From contig CM070876.1 in the NCBI GenBank assembly GCA_036365515.1, positions 108,527,310 through 108,591,309 of the forward strand: a stretch of 64,000 nt of DNA. The letters run 5' to 3'. This DNA comes from Torymus aiolomorphi. Its lineage: Eukaryota > Arthropoda > Insecta > Hymenoptera > Torymidae. Under the pieces are notes generated by a model. It was not told the DNA's origin. It saw only the letters and a program-made list of their open reading frames with translations, and searched no databases. Positions 42,085 through 53,991 of this stretch are shown here, piece after piece. The stretch's first letter is position 1, and the number at the start of each line of letters is the position of its first letter. Both the position numbers and the translations under genes were made by a program.

Positions 42085-42716
42085 CACGGTGACCCATTTT
42101 AATCGCTACACCCGGATTTTTCGGATCCTAAGACAGATAGGAAAAAATGATTCAGACAAAAGTTGTAGGGGACGAAGGGGGCCAAACGATGGTCCTAACA
42201 GCTTTGACCTTGAACTTGACCTTCAAGGTTATTTCAAGGTCAAGTGGTTTTTTTTTAATAGGAACACCTATTTTTGACCCCGGATTCGGAAAGAGCGGGA
42301 AATTTTACGTTCAAAATCATATTGAGACATTTTTTTCAAGGTCATTTCAAGGTCATTTCAAGGCCAAATGAAGGTCGAACTCCGAAAAATCCATTTTAAG
42401 TCGTTTTTTCCATGAGTCACAGGCTTAAGTGGTTCAAACTGATCGTAGGTTTAATAGGGAAACCCACACACCCAAAACTTTCACATCCTAGTAAACAAAT
42501 ATCAAACTTGCACATCCGAACCCCATGCTCTTCATAGCCTCACATGCTAAACTGTTACACCAGACATCCCCCAGTCCCACACATCTCTACCCCATGTCTG
42601 ATGTTTGTTTAACGGAAACTTCAAGATCATTAAAGCTTCTGTTGTAAATGTGTCAACCTTACGTTTAGCGCTACCCAGAAACAACGACGTGGACGTAGTA
42701 AGGATTGTTTCCTTTG

Positions 42717-42882
42717 GGGTGCTTGATTAAAGTGAGTCCCCTTGCCTCTCACTGTTCAGGGTGCTTGATTTAAGTGAGTCCCTTCGCCTCTCACTGATCG
42801 GGGTGCTTGATTAAAGTGAGTCCCCTTGCCTCTCACTGTTCAGGGTGCTTGATTTAAGTGAGTCCCTTCGCCTCTCACTTAT
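42717..42882. repeat. 41-bp minisatellite in the left arm
   Basis: Four units of GGGTGCTTGATT(A/T)AAGTGAGTCCC..., alternating two variants (CTTGCC and TTCGCC). The right arm (about 44570-44660) has only two. Confidence 0.9.
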
Positions 42883-42890
42883 GTGTTTAT

Positions 42891-43952
42891 CTAACCTCGA
42901 AGAAAATGTTCGAAATTACGACCATTTGCTTCCAGGCACATAATCAAACGCCTTTGGAAGTGGCGAACGGTGTTTAGCAAAGTTTGCCTTGGAATGGCAG
43001 CGCATGCTCGACGAATTCTGTCCATCATGTCTACTCTTGTGGTGGGCCTTTCCTCAAAAACGGCATTTTTTAAATACCCCCATAAGTAAAAATCTGGTGA
43101 TGTAAGATCTGGTGAGCAAGCAGGCCATTCAACCGGACCACCTCGACCAATCCATCTGTTACCATACTGCTCATTCAAAAAGTCGTGACAATTCGAGAGA
43201 AATGTGGTGGTGCGCCGTCCTGCTGGAGCCCCATTCTTCGTCGCGTTTCTAAGTCAACATCTTCCATCAATACAGGTAGTTCATCTCTTATTAGCGTTAA
43301 GTACGTGTGTTGATTAACATTTTCTTCGAAAAATAAGGGCCAATCACACATCCATTAATAATCCCACACCATACCATAATACTCCATCGTCTTTGATGGT
43401 TTACAGTTCTGACCCAATGAGGATTAACATCAGACCAGTAATGACAATTATGTCTATTCAATTCCCCATCACTTTGAAATTTTGCCTCATCAGAAAAAAG
43501 AACAAAATTAAAAAGTCTGGATCATTTTCTATCATTTGTAAAGCCCATTGGCAAAACACAATACGCTGTTGAAAATGAGCAAACTGTAGCTCTTGGACCA
43601 GAGTAATATGATACGCATGATATCTAAGCACCTTCATAATTCTTAAAAATGTACTTTTTGGAAGACCGATTTCCCTTTCGATTCGACGAGCGCTTATCTG
43701 TGGGTCAAGATGAATTATTGCCAGAATAGTCACAACCCGATTATCATTTTCATCATATTGATGGCGCCTACGTTGACGAACCATGTGTCCACCACGAGCT
43801 CTTTGAGTTAAACGTCTGATAGCCATAGCGTCAGGGTGTCGTCTGTCTGGATAGCGTTCAGCATAAATTCTTGCCGCAGCACGATAATTACTTCGGCTTT
43901 CTCCTAAAGCCAACATCATGTCAACGATCTCGTTGGGCGGATAGTCAGCCAT
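42891..43952 (-). pseudogene. Mariner/Tc1-like transposase, frameshifted
   Basis: N-terminal frame 43952-43458 (MADYPPNEIVDMMLALGESR; an HTH-type DNA-binding region around residues 15-110 including RRIEREIGLPKSTFLRI). C-terminal frame 43178-42891 with RWIGRGGPVEWPACSPDLTS, the catalytic-domain signature of this superfamily. The middle (about 43490-43180) is open in another frame and includes FSDEAKFQSDG. At least two frame changes, near 43490 and 43180. Enzyme role: cut-and-paste at TA sites. Confidence 0.8.
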
Positions 43953-44256
43953 TTCAGAGCCAGCTATTAATTACTATTAAATTTGAATAGTGAAATGGTA
44001 TAAAAAATATTAATAATTATAATATTTTCCCGTATACGGTCGCGACCAAAAAAGAAAAATGTTCCTAAATTATGGTAACTTTATCTGACTAAGTGTATTT
44101 GCCAAAAGTACTCCGATTGTCACACTTTTGTAATTGTAAGTTTTATAATAAAGTAATAATCATTAAATTATTTCTAATTTGAACTGCACATAATACTAAA
44201 ACTTGCTTTTATTTTAAATATTGTGAATTATTGCCGTTCAAACTTGAGAAATACTA

Positions 44257-44560
44257 ATATTGTCAGGACTTTTTTGAATGAGCAGTATGGTAACAGATGG
44301 ATTGGTCGAGGTGGTCCGGTTGAATGGCCTGCTTGCTCACCAGATCTTACATCACCAGATTTTTACTTATGGGGGTATTTAAAAATGCCGTTTTTGAGGA
44401 AAGGCCCACCACAAGAGTAGACATGATGGACAGAATTCGTCGAGCATACGCTGCCATTCCAAGGCAAACTTTGCTAAACACCGTTCGCCACTTCCAAAGG
44501 CGTTTGACTATGTGCCTGGAAGCAAATGGTCGTAATTTCGAACATTTTCTTCGAGGTTAG
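44257..44560 (+). pseudogene. Inverted partial copy of the transposase C-terminus
   Basis: Repeats the last 95 codons of the minus-strand gene in mirror orientation, with a frame change near 44385 and a few substitutions (for example RRAYAAIP against RRACAAIP). It lies inside the right arm. Confidence 0.85.
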
Positions 44561-45307
44561 ATAAACACATAAGTGAGAGGCGAAGGGACTCACTTAAATC
44601 AAGCACCCTGAACAGTGAGAGGCAAGGGGACTCACTTTAATCAAGCACCCCAAAGGAAACAATCCTTACTACGTCCACGTCGTTGTTTCTGGGTGCGCTA
44701 AACGTAAGGTTGACACATTTACAACAGAAGCTTTAATGATCTTGAAGTTTCCGTTAAACAAACATCAGACATGGGGTAGAGATGTGTGGGACTGGGGGAT
44801 GTCTGGTGTAACAGTTTAGCATGTGAGGCTATGAAGAGCATGGGGTTCGGATGTGCAAGTTTGATATTTGTTTACTAGGATGTGAAAGTTTTGGGTGTGT
44901 GGGTTTCCCTATTAAACCTACGATCAGTTTGAACCACTTAAGCCTGTGACTCATGGAAAAAACGACTTAAAATGGATTTTTCGGAGTTCGACCTTCATTT
45001 GGCCTTGAAATGACCTTGAAATGACCTTGAAAAAAATGTCTCAATATGATTTTGAACGTAAAATTTCCCGCTCTTTCCGAATCCGGGGTCAAAAATAGGT
45101 GTTCCTATTAAAAAAAAACCACTTGTCCTTGAAATAACCTTGAAGGTCAAGTTCAAGGTCAAAGCTGTTAGGACCATCGTTTGGCCCCCTTCGTCCCCTA
45201 CAACTTTTGTCTGAATCATTTTTTCCTATCTGTCTTAGGATCCGAAAAATCCGGGTGTAGCGATTAAAATGGGTCACCGTGTATAAACATAAACCTTTCT
45301 TAAACTC

Positions 45308-45462
45308 TAGATAAGATGAAAAACTCAATGATATTATTTATAACGTGTTACATATTTGTTGTAGTACGAAAGTAAGAAATTTATTGTTTGTGGAAGTTAT
45401 TACTACGTTATTACTATGATAACAGTTTATAAACAATATCATTAAGTGTTCCATCTTATCTA
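45308..45462. repeat. 155-bp MITE-like element
   Basis: Terminal inverted repeats TAGATAAGATG(A/G)A and a further 25 bp of matching sequence (CTCAATGATATTATTTATA against its complement). It sits exactly between the DNA transposon and the truncated end of BEL copy C. Confidence 0.7.
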
Positions 45463-47280
45463 ATGTAGTACTTTTTGATACACTCGTGGTAAAATAAGAA
45501 TAGTACCGATGCGTAATGGTTCAAAATACATGGGGTCTGCTAGCTGCAGCCCTCTCAAGTATTCGAAATTAGTATTACCACCTACGACGGGAGGCTTATA
45601 CAAAGATAATCTTGGTAAGATTATAGTATCCACTTCTAGAGAATACGTTGGATCAAAATGAGGTTGTATAGTAAGACAAGCTACCTTCGAAGACGCGGCA
45701 GCTGTCTTTTCGCCTATACCTTGAATGTGCGTATGACTGGTTCTACAATCTAATGAGAGCAAGTTAGACAAAGCTTGTGTAACAAGTGAAATTTGTGATC
45801 CGGGGTCGATGAGTGCACGAACTTGAATTTTGGTTCCGCTAGAACCAAGGGCGTTAACCCTAGCGGTAGCTAAAAGTGCTCCTGTACATTTAGTACTTTC
45901 TCCACGATTATGAGAGACTGCTTGATGAGCAGATTGAATGGCTTTTGAAATGACAAGATTGCCACAGTTTGGACTAGGGGAGCTGGGCACAGAATCAATC
46001 TGATCAGTCTGCGATGAACTGATTACTTGATTGCTGTCAGTGTGCACCAAAGTGTGATGCTTAGCTTTGCAAAGAAAGCATCGATACGTGGAAGTACAAT
46101 TTTTAACGTTATGTTTTCCTAAACAATTGTAACAAAGATTAGAAGATCTGATCAATTCCTTTCGCTCAGGAATCGTTTTATTGAGGAATCGTTCACATCT
46201 ATTTGTAAAATGATGTTGATTACAAATCGAGCATTTCTTTTTTGTTGGGTTCGAAGATGAGATTTGATGCGAATAAACCGACTGAGCATTGTCATGCTCT
46301 GTTTTACGAGGTTTTGAATTTGTGGATTGAGCTTTTGAAGTATTTGTTGACGACGATCTAGTGCCAGCTTCGATGGCCTCTAGAGTGAGGGTTTGACTAC
46401 GAAGAAAAGCTTGAAGTTGTTCCATTGTCGGAGGATCGACACTATCACCTAGATGCTTCTCCCATTATTTACGAGTATTTAAATCAAGACGATTCAGCGT
46501 TAAATGAACGATGAAATCACTACCCAACGAATCAGCTCTATCAAGGGATGCCAGACTAGCGATGGGATTGAAAATTTCCCTATAAATTCGCTTAATTTCC
46601 AATGAAGTATCTACCTTCATGGCTTTGACTGAGAAAATTTCTGAAATATGAAAGCTAACAATTCGACGTTGATTTTCGTTATACTCGATTAGTGCTATCC
46701 ATGCTCGTTCATAATTATCACTCGAAATGGGAAGAGATTTAATTTTCCCAAGTGCCTCTCCTGCGAGGTAAGTACGAAGATAATACAATTTCAGAACAGG
46801 CGTTAAGTCTTCGCGAGGATGTGTGACTGAGCGAAAGACATCCCTAAAATTCTCCCAATCAGAGAATTAACCTGAAAATTTTGGTAAATCTATCTTTGGT
46901 AACGATTGAAACGAAACGTTAATTGATTGGGCTGAACCTGTAATAACTGGGGCAGCATTCGAATTAGAAGAACTTTGAGCAGCATCTCTAGTTTTAATAG
47001 ATTCTAAGAAGTCAAGAAAATCTCCTCTGCGGTCGTAGAAACTATCCTCAACCAGATCACAGAGATTAGTTGTAAAATAGGCATGTTTTTTATCAAGACC
47101 TTCAATGAGCAGGAGTTTCTCGTGATTCTCACGAAAAGTCGTATAATTTGCTTCAAGTCCGGCTAAACGCGATTCGGCGTAACCTTTCGTCATGTTATCT
47201 TTACCTTTAGATTTGAAATTTTTAAAAGAATTTGCAATTTTAACTTTAAGCTCCATCTGCTTAGCATGAAACGCCTCCAT
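45463..47280 (-). pseudogene. gag-pro: BEL copy C gag, zinc knuckles and protease start
   Basis: Gag 47280-46867 (start MEAFHAKQMELKVKIANSFK) ends at a TAA inside the KFSG/FSDWENF motif. It continues 46788-46465 to a second TAA, then 46425-45460 with knuckles CSICNQHHFTNRC, CYNCLGKHNVKNC and CFLCKAKHH, and the protease motif ALIDPGSQISLV. Truncated soon after LPRVYQ. Confidence 0.85.
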
Positions 47281-48904
47281 TTTGAGATCAAATAATTGGA
47301 CTAGTGACGAATTTGACTATTTAAACTTTGGTATTGAGTTAACTATTCTTGCCCACTCGAGGGTAGAACAAGAAATAGTAAGAGTTATTACATCTAAGTC
47401 TTAACCTAGGTTATAATACTTATGTTAGTATGAACGTAGATGCGCTTGAAGATGCAACGTTGAGTGCGTCTGCTAACGTTCCCACGGTGAATCAGCTGAT
47501 GATCCACAGCGTTGACTGCACGAAGTGAAGTTGCTGCCGCCAATGTATTCAGCTATCCCTGCAGCGTAGTCAGCAACTGAATCAGCAAGGCATCAGTCGT
47601 GATCCTCAGTTGAAAGCAATGAAACCTCCTATTAAGCGCAGTCGTCGTCCAATGAAACTGCAAGGTCTCATAACATAAGTATTTGCTAAGTCAGATATTG
47701 CATTCAACTTTCTCAAGACAAGTTAAATATTATAATTAATTTTATAATAACTCAAACTCAATTAAGTTGTATTAATGTCAAATTAATTTACGCAATTTGA
47801 ATTAAAGTAACATTGACTAAATAAGATCAATAAATTTTCTTAGTATTGCATGAAGAGCCTAGAAAAAGTAGCACAAATAAATTTAAATAAAATTGGAACG
47901 ATATGTGTCCATGTAAAGTGCCGAAATATCCAAGCACAATTGGATCAGCGATGAGAGTGAAGTAGATGGACTCGTCCTCATACAGCTTCAATCCGTTGAT
48001 ACGCTCCCCCTTGTGGTGAGTGTTGGGCTCGTCCGCCTCCTAATCTTCTTGGCGACGACGTATTCGGCTTCCCTGACATCACACGTCCTGATGGTCGGCT
48101 TCTTGTTGCCATTTCTTCTTTTCTTATGGAAAGCTGGCTATATGCACGGCGAGCTTCTCGCACCGTGTTGCTGTAGCGAGGGATGTCCACGCAGGTACTC
48201 CGTGGACGAATTGGCGTGTACCCCGTAGCGTGCCGACACGTGGGTAACTCCTGAATTGGCTTGCGTGAGCGCCGTAGCGTGTAGGCTCCACGCGGATACT
48301 CCTTGGCTTGACTGATGTGGACCCCGTAGCGTGTACGCTGCACACGGGTTGTCCGTACGCTGGCTCGTTTGATCTCCGAGAATAGTTTTCCTTGATTGCA
48401 ACGTTTAATTGATCATCGTACGAAGGCGATGACTCTTGAGCGGGTTTCACAATGCACGCTCTTCTCGGTTTGAGATTACTCTTGGCTGAAACAAGATGGC
48501 TGCCGATCACCGTACGACCGCGGTGACTCTAGAGCTGGGTGTACAGCGCACGCTCTTGGCGACGTCTTGGAGTCGGTAGACACGCACATTCCAAGGCGTT
48601 TTCGGAAATGGGGAAAATAGCAATTGATGTGCTATTTCCCCTAGGAAGCCTTAGAAGGTGGCTTCCGAGTACGCGCGACGGCGGAACAAATGAGAGAGAG
48701 ACAGCAACGTACGCGCGAAGTCAACATGTGTGCACATGCGACTGTTTCGGCACTCACGACCACGAACACTTTGATGCGTACCTGTGAAGAAGAAAGATGT
48801 TTATCTCTACGCCACTCGAAAGTAGGCGTAGAAGATAAAGGAAGGCTTTTTTCCCTGCGTCTTCATGGCGATGTTTCTCCCACGATCCGGCTCGAAGGAC
48901 CAAA

Positions 48905-49216
48905 TCTTTTGCGTTGAATGATGAGGATCGTGAACTGGAGAGGCTCAAAATTAATAAGACTTTCGTGTAGAGATTAAGTGAAGATTTATTGCAGAAGTCC
49001 GTTGTGCCTCTTAGCGTACAGTAGGTTGCTGTCTCTTCTGCCGTCGCGCGAGAACTGTGCCGGCCGGGGCTGCGAAGTGCCGTCGGCGTGTCTTGGTCGA
49101 CAGGAGGGGTGGTAAGAGAGACGCGTGGAGAGCGCTGACTGGCACGGCTCTCTCACGCATGTATAGGTGGCCGGAGTAGGGGAATGCTCTCGGCTGGTCG
49201 CGTTGAATCCCGAACA
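48905..49216 (-). repeat. BEL copy C 5' LTR
   Basis: 312 bp from TGTTCGGG (49216) to AAAAGA, where the canonical terminal CA reads GA; followed by the TTTGGTCCTTCGAGCCGG primer-site region. The leader carries the same 52-bp tandem repeats as copy A (about 48180-48350). Confidence 0.85.
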
Positions 49217-49887
49217 ATAATATATATTAATAAAAAGTTAGAGATATTGATAGAATACAAAATTTGATTTGAACACTTGACATTTCTTTTAGCATTTCTT
49301 AATTATTTAATTAGAAATTAAATTTACAGGATAATTGTAATAAGAAAAAATAATACTTATAACTTACTCTCCAATGATAGTATAGATATATATAAAATTA
49401 GGTCACAATAGTATTGAAATTGAAGGTGTTCTTCATACATTATGTCGACTCGATATACTTTATTTAGCCCATATTTTCTTCTTATTAACTTTTAAAAATC
49501 AAAAACTATCAGCTACAACAGATAACAGAACTACCTCATTGGTACAAAAGGCTTCATTTTTGCACATATCTTGTTCTGTCTAATCCAAACTTTTCAACTT
49601 GTGTAATATCGCAACCATGAACTCAATAGCTCATCTGAAAAATAAATATAGCTGTCAACAAATTGTTTTTATATATGTGAGTATTACAGAAAAGATTAAA
49701 TTTGTTATACTTTAACTTCGACTTTAACTTGTTTTAGCTGGATAATGTGACCTTTACCCCAAAAGATCTCTGTATCTGGAACCATGGCCATTCTCTCCTT
49801 TCCATTCTCGGCTTTGGACAATTAATTCTGACAGTCTCATGCATTGTTAAAATTCTTAGTAGAAAACTTAACCAAAACCTTGAAAAC
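49217..49887. other. AT-rich spacer between two BEL copies
   Basis: No gene. 49680-49770 matches 41985-42083 in inverted orientation (CTTTACCCCAAAAG, AGTATAACAAATTTAAT and GTTAAAGTCG words), a dispersed non-coding repeat. Confidence 0.5.
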
Positions 49888-50093
49888 CGTGGGAACGTTA
49901 GCAGACGCACTCAACGTTGCATCTTCAAGCGCATCTACGTTCATACTAACATAAGTATTATAACCTAGGTTAAGACTTAGATGTAATAACTCTTACTATT
50001 TCTTGTTCTACTCTCGAGTGGGCAAGAATAGTTAACTCAATACCAAAGTTTAAATAGTCAAATTCGTCACTAGTCCAATTATTTGATCTCAAA

Positions 50094-50909
50094 ATGGAGG
50101 CGTTTCATGCTAAGCAGATGGAGCTTCAAGTTAAAATTGCAAATTCTTTTAAAAATTTCAAATCTAAAGGTAAAGATAACATGACGAAAGGTTACGCAGA
50201 ATCGCGTTTAGCCGGACTTGAAGCAAATTATACGACTTTTCGTGAGAATCACGAGAAACTCATGCTCATTGAAGGTCTTGATAAAAAACATGCCTATTTT
50301 ACAACTAATCTCTGTGATCTGGTTGAGGATAGTTTCTACGACCGCAGAGGAGATTTTCTTGACTTCTTAGAATCTATTAAAACTAGAGATGCTGCTCAAA
50401 GTTCTTCTAATTCGAATGCTGCCCCAGTTATTACAGGTTCAGCCCAATCAATTAACGTTTCGTTTCAATCGTTACCAAAGATAGATTTACCAAAATTTTC
50501 AGGTTAATTCTCTGATTGGGAGAATTTTAGGGATGTCTTTCGCTCAGTCACACATCCTCGCGAAGACTTAACGCCTGTTCTGAAATTGTATTATCTTCGT
50601 ACTTACCTCGCAGGAGAGGCACTTGGGAAAATTAAATCTCTTCCCATTTCGGGTGATAATTATGAACGAGCATGGATAGCACTAATCGAGTATAACGAAA
50701 ATCAACGTCGAATTGTTAGCTTTCATATTTCAGAAATTTTCTCAGTCAAAGCCATGAAGGCAGATACTTCATTGGAAATTAAGCGAATTTATAGGGAAAT
50801 TTTCAATCCCATCGCTAGTCTGGCATCCCTTGATAGAGCTGATTCGTTGGGTAGTGATTTCATCGTTCATTTAACGCTGAATCGTCTTGATTTAAATACT
50901 CGTAAATAA
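50094..50909 (+). pseudogene. gag: BEL copy B gag (DUF1759 type)
   Basis: Start MEAFHAKQMELQVKIANSFK. TAA at 50505-50507 replaces one codon in the KFSG/FSDWENF motif, and TAA at 50907-50909 precedes WEKHLG. Otherwise the frame is continuous into the zinc-knuckle region. Copy C has the same two stops. Confidence 0.85.
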
Positions 50910-50948
50910 TGGGAGAAGCATCTAGGTGATAGTGTCGATCCTCCGACA

Positions 50949-52130
50949 ATGGAACAACTTCAAGCTTTTCTTCGTAGTCAAACCCTCACTCAAGAGGCCA
51001 TCGAAGCTGGCACTAGATCGTCGTCAACAAATAATTCAAAAGCTCAATCCACAAATTCAAAACCTCGTAAAACGGAGCATGACAATGCTCAGACGGTTTA
51101 TTCGCATCAAATATCATCTTCGAACCCAACAAAAAAGAAATGTTCGATTTGTAATCAACATCATTTTACAAATAGATGTGAACGATTCCTCAATAAAACG
51201 ATTCCTGAGCGAAAGGAATTGATCAGATCTTCTAATCTTTGTTACAATTGTTTAGGAAAACACAACGTTAAAAATTGTACTTCCACGTATCGATGCTTTC
51301 TTTGCAAAGCTAAGCATCACACTTTGGTGCACACTGACAGTAATCAAGTAATCAGTTCATCGCAGACTGATCAGATTGATTCTGTGCCCAGCTCCCCTAG
51401 TCCAAACTGTGGCAATCTTGTCATTTCAAAAGCCATTCAATCTGCTCATCAAGCAGTCTCCCTTAATCGTGGAGAAAGTACTAAATGTACAGGAGCACTT
51501 TTAGCTACCGCTAGGGTTAACGCCCTTGGTTCTAGCGGAACCAAAATTCAAGTTCGTGCGCTCATCGACCCCGGATCACAAATTTCACTTGTTACACAAG
51601 CTTTGTCTAACTTGCTCTCATTAGATTGTAGAACCAGTCATACACACATTCAAGGTATAGGCGAAAAGACAGCTGCCGCGTCTTCGAAGGTAGCTTGTCT
51701 TACTGTACAACCTCATTTTGATCCAACGTATTCTCTAGAAGTGGATACTATAATCTTACCAAGATTATCTTCGTATAAGCCTCCCGTCGTAGGTGGTAAT
51801 ACTAATTTCGAATACTTGAGAGGGCTGCAGCTAGCAGACCCCATGTATTTTGAACCATCACGCATCGATACTATTCTCGGTGCAAGCGCCTATGCGCAAA
51901 TCATTGAAAATCAAATTGTTAAAGGCCAAAGTCTTCAGCCGATAGCACTTAGTTCCAAACTTGGATGGCTTTCGACAGGTAATCTCTCTTCGTCAACTTC
52001 AGAAATTGGGTTAGAATCAATATCTCTTCATTGTTCGGACAGCTGCGAGCATGAAGCCAAACTTTTGGAGCTCGTACAAGATTTTTGGAGGACGGAGGAG
52101 ATAGTCAATAACAAAATATCTTATTCCTGA
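50949..52130 (+). CDS. pro: BEL copy B zinc-knuckle and protease region
   Basis: 393 residues without a break. Three CCHC-like knuckles at residues 65-130 (CSICNQHHFTNRC, CYNCLGKHNVKNC, CFLCKAKHH), then the aspartic protease with RALIDPGSQISLVTQAL at about 228-244 and a flap region. The end (after LVQDFWRTEE) leads into the RT N-terminus, where a frameshift near 52110 separates it. Confidence 0.85.
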   Translation: MEQLQAFLRSQTLTQEAIEAGTRSSSTNNSKAQSTNSKPRKTEHDNAQTVYSHQISSSNPTKKKCSICNQHHFTNRCERFLNKTIPERKELIRSSNLCYNCLGKHNVKNCTSTYRCFLCKAKHHTLVHTDSNQVISSSQTDQIDSVPSSPSPNCGNLVISKAIQSAHQAVSLNRGESTKCTGALLATARVNALGSSGTKIQVRALIDPGSQISLVTQALSNLLSLDCRTSHTHIQGIGEKTAAASSKVACLTVQPHFDPTYSLEVDTIILPRLSSYKPPVVGGNTNFEYLRGLQLADPMYFEPSRIDTILGASAYAQIIENQIVKGQSLQPIALSSKLGWLSTGNLSSSTSEIGLESISLHCSDSCEHEAKLLELVQDFWRTEEIVNNKISYS

Positions 52131-53160
52131 CGAACAAGCATGCGAGGATTTTGATCGAAAAACAACTCGTCAAGATGAAACAGGGCAATATATAGTAAGT
52201 CAACCCTGGAAAAGTCGAGACCAGTTGAGTTCTTCTCATCTCGAGAGCTCTCACACTGCCGCATTACGCGTACTCAATCGTCTCGAAGCAAAGTTCGCTA
52301 AAGACGAAAAACTGAAATTAGCTTATACTGCATTCATAAAGGAATACATTGACTTAGGTCACATGTCCCTCTCTTCGAATTTTGATTCATTTACTAGCAA
52401 ATCTCAAGCCTTCTTACCACATCATGGTGTGTGGAAGGAAACAAGTATAACTACCAAATTACGTACTATGTTTAATGGCTCGAGTAAATCAAAAACAGGG
52501 GTCTCGGTCAACGATCTTCTACACGTTGAACCCAATCTTCTTCAGAATCCCGTCGCTTCGATCTGTGCCTGGCGTAGGTATAAGATCGCACTTTCAGCTG
52601 ACGTGGAAAAAATGTTCAGACAAATTGGTGTCGAATAATGTGATCAACCTTTTCAGTCGATTTTATGGCGTTTTAACAAGAGTGAACCCATTAAAGTTTA
52701 TCGACTAACCACAGTGACATATGGATTGGCCTGTTCGTCGTTTCTAGCCATACGCACACTCTTGAGACTAGCCGAAGATTATGGCAAAACTTATCCGATC
52801 GCAGCTGAAGCTGTTCGCTCAGAAATGTACTCTGATAACGTGCTTTCCGGTGCACACTCTTTTGAAGAAGCTTTGCAGAAACAAGATGAGTTAATTCAAC
52901 TCTTCAAGCAAGGTCATCTTAATCTTCGAAAGTGGACGTCGAATAATGCTGAAGTACTTTCTTATTTACCCTCGAATATGTTAGCTGCTGATTCTGTTAC
53001 TTTATTCGCCTCAGAAACATCTGTACCAATTCTAGGTATAGATTGGCAATCTAACAAAGATTTCTTTAGTTTTCATATCGAAGATGCCCCCGTTGATTCG
53101 GCATCTACCAAACGTTCGGTTCTCTCTAGAATTGCTCGCATCTTCGACCCGATGGGGTGA
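52131..53160 (+). pseudogene. pol (RT): BEL copy B reverse transcriptase
   Basis: Frame 52225-52638 has LRTMFNGSSKSKTGVSVNDL and motif A ALSADVEKMFRQI. After a frame break near 52635, frame 52714-53160 has TYGLACSSFLAIRTL and the catalytic box, which reads YSDNVLSGA instead of the family's Y-x-D-D: the second catalytic Asp is Asn. So the enzyme is doubly disabled. Confidence 0.82.
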
Positions 53161-53991
53161 TTGGCTCCTTCGAACGACTTCGATGAGGTGGTTGGCTCCT
53201 ATCGTAATAACCGCAAAAATTATTATGCAGTCTTTGTGGATTCTGAAGGTTAGTTGGGATGAAGAACTTCCTCTCGATATCTCAAATCGGTGGCAGACTT
53301 GGTTGCAAGATCTTCATTCTATTAGTCTGATTAAAATCCCTCGATGGAGTGGATACACGCCGCAACGTGAATTTCTTGAAATCCACGGATTCGCTGATGC
53401 TTCTAAATTTGCCTATGGTGCAGTAATCTATCTGCGCTTAATTCAAAGCCAAAATGTTCTAGTAACACTTCTAGTGGCCAAAACGCGTGTAGCTCCACTG
53501 AAGATGCTAAGCATACCTCGCTTAGAACTTTGTGCTGCGTTGCTGCTCGTTAGACTGACTCACTCTTTCATTGAGTCATTCCCAACTAAGGTTGAAAGTA
53601 TTCATCTATGGTCAGACTCAGCGGATGTACTCTTTTGGCTAAAGGATCACCCATCTAGATGGGGAGTGTTCGTAGCTAATAGGTGTTCGGAAATTCACAC
53701 TCTATTACCTGACGCATATTGGCATCATGTGCGATCGGTGGACAAAACTGCTGATGTCATATCACGAGGTATTGAGCCATCAAAGTTTGCCTCGCATAAT
53801 CTCTGGTGGACAGGTCCCTCATGGCTATCTGATAGCCCTGAACCTTGGTCGAGGACTCATGACGAACTCAATTTTACTGTTAATAGCCTCAATCTTCAAC
53901 CTAGTTACACTTTAGTCGCTAGTAAAAATGCTCCAAATTCTGTTGAGAATACTCCAGAAATTTGGAGTCATAAATAAGTACTCATCGTTAG
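53084..53991 (+). pseudogene. pol (RH): BEL copy B RNase H region
   Basis: Contains IHGFADASKFAYGAVIYL (first catalytic Asp), PRLELCAALLLVRL and HLWSDSADVLFWL, followed by the connector HVRSVDKTADVISRGIEP and NLWWTGPSWL. This is the order of Pao/BEL RNase H and tether. It overlaps the RT frame by a frame change near 53150. Confidence 0.82.

Larger units (their letters stand above)
42085..45281. mobile_element. Tc1/mariner-type DNA transposon with long inverted arms
   Basis: Ends CACGGTGACCC at 42085 and GGGTCACCGTG at 45281, each next to a TA dinucleotide (target duplication). Inverted arms of about 1.0-1.1 kb (42085-43187 and 44252-45281) each include the C-terminal part of the transposase gene. 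The single central stretch (43188-44251) holds the N-terminal part. The terminal 45 bp (to TTTTTCGGATCC) is probably the ancestral terminal repeat. Confidence 0.85.
45463..49216 (-). mobile_element. BEL/Pao retrotransposon copy C, minus strand, 3'-truncated
   Basis: 5' LTR 49216-48905, leader 48904-47281, gag and part of protease, ending at about 45505-45463 next to the small MITE. Nearly identical to copy B where they overlap, including two shared in-frame stops. Confidence 0.88.
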
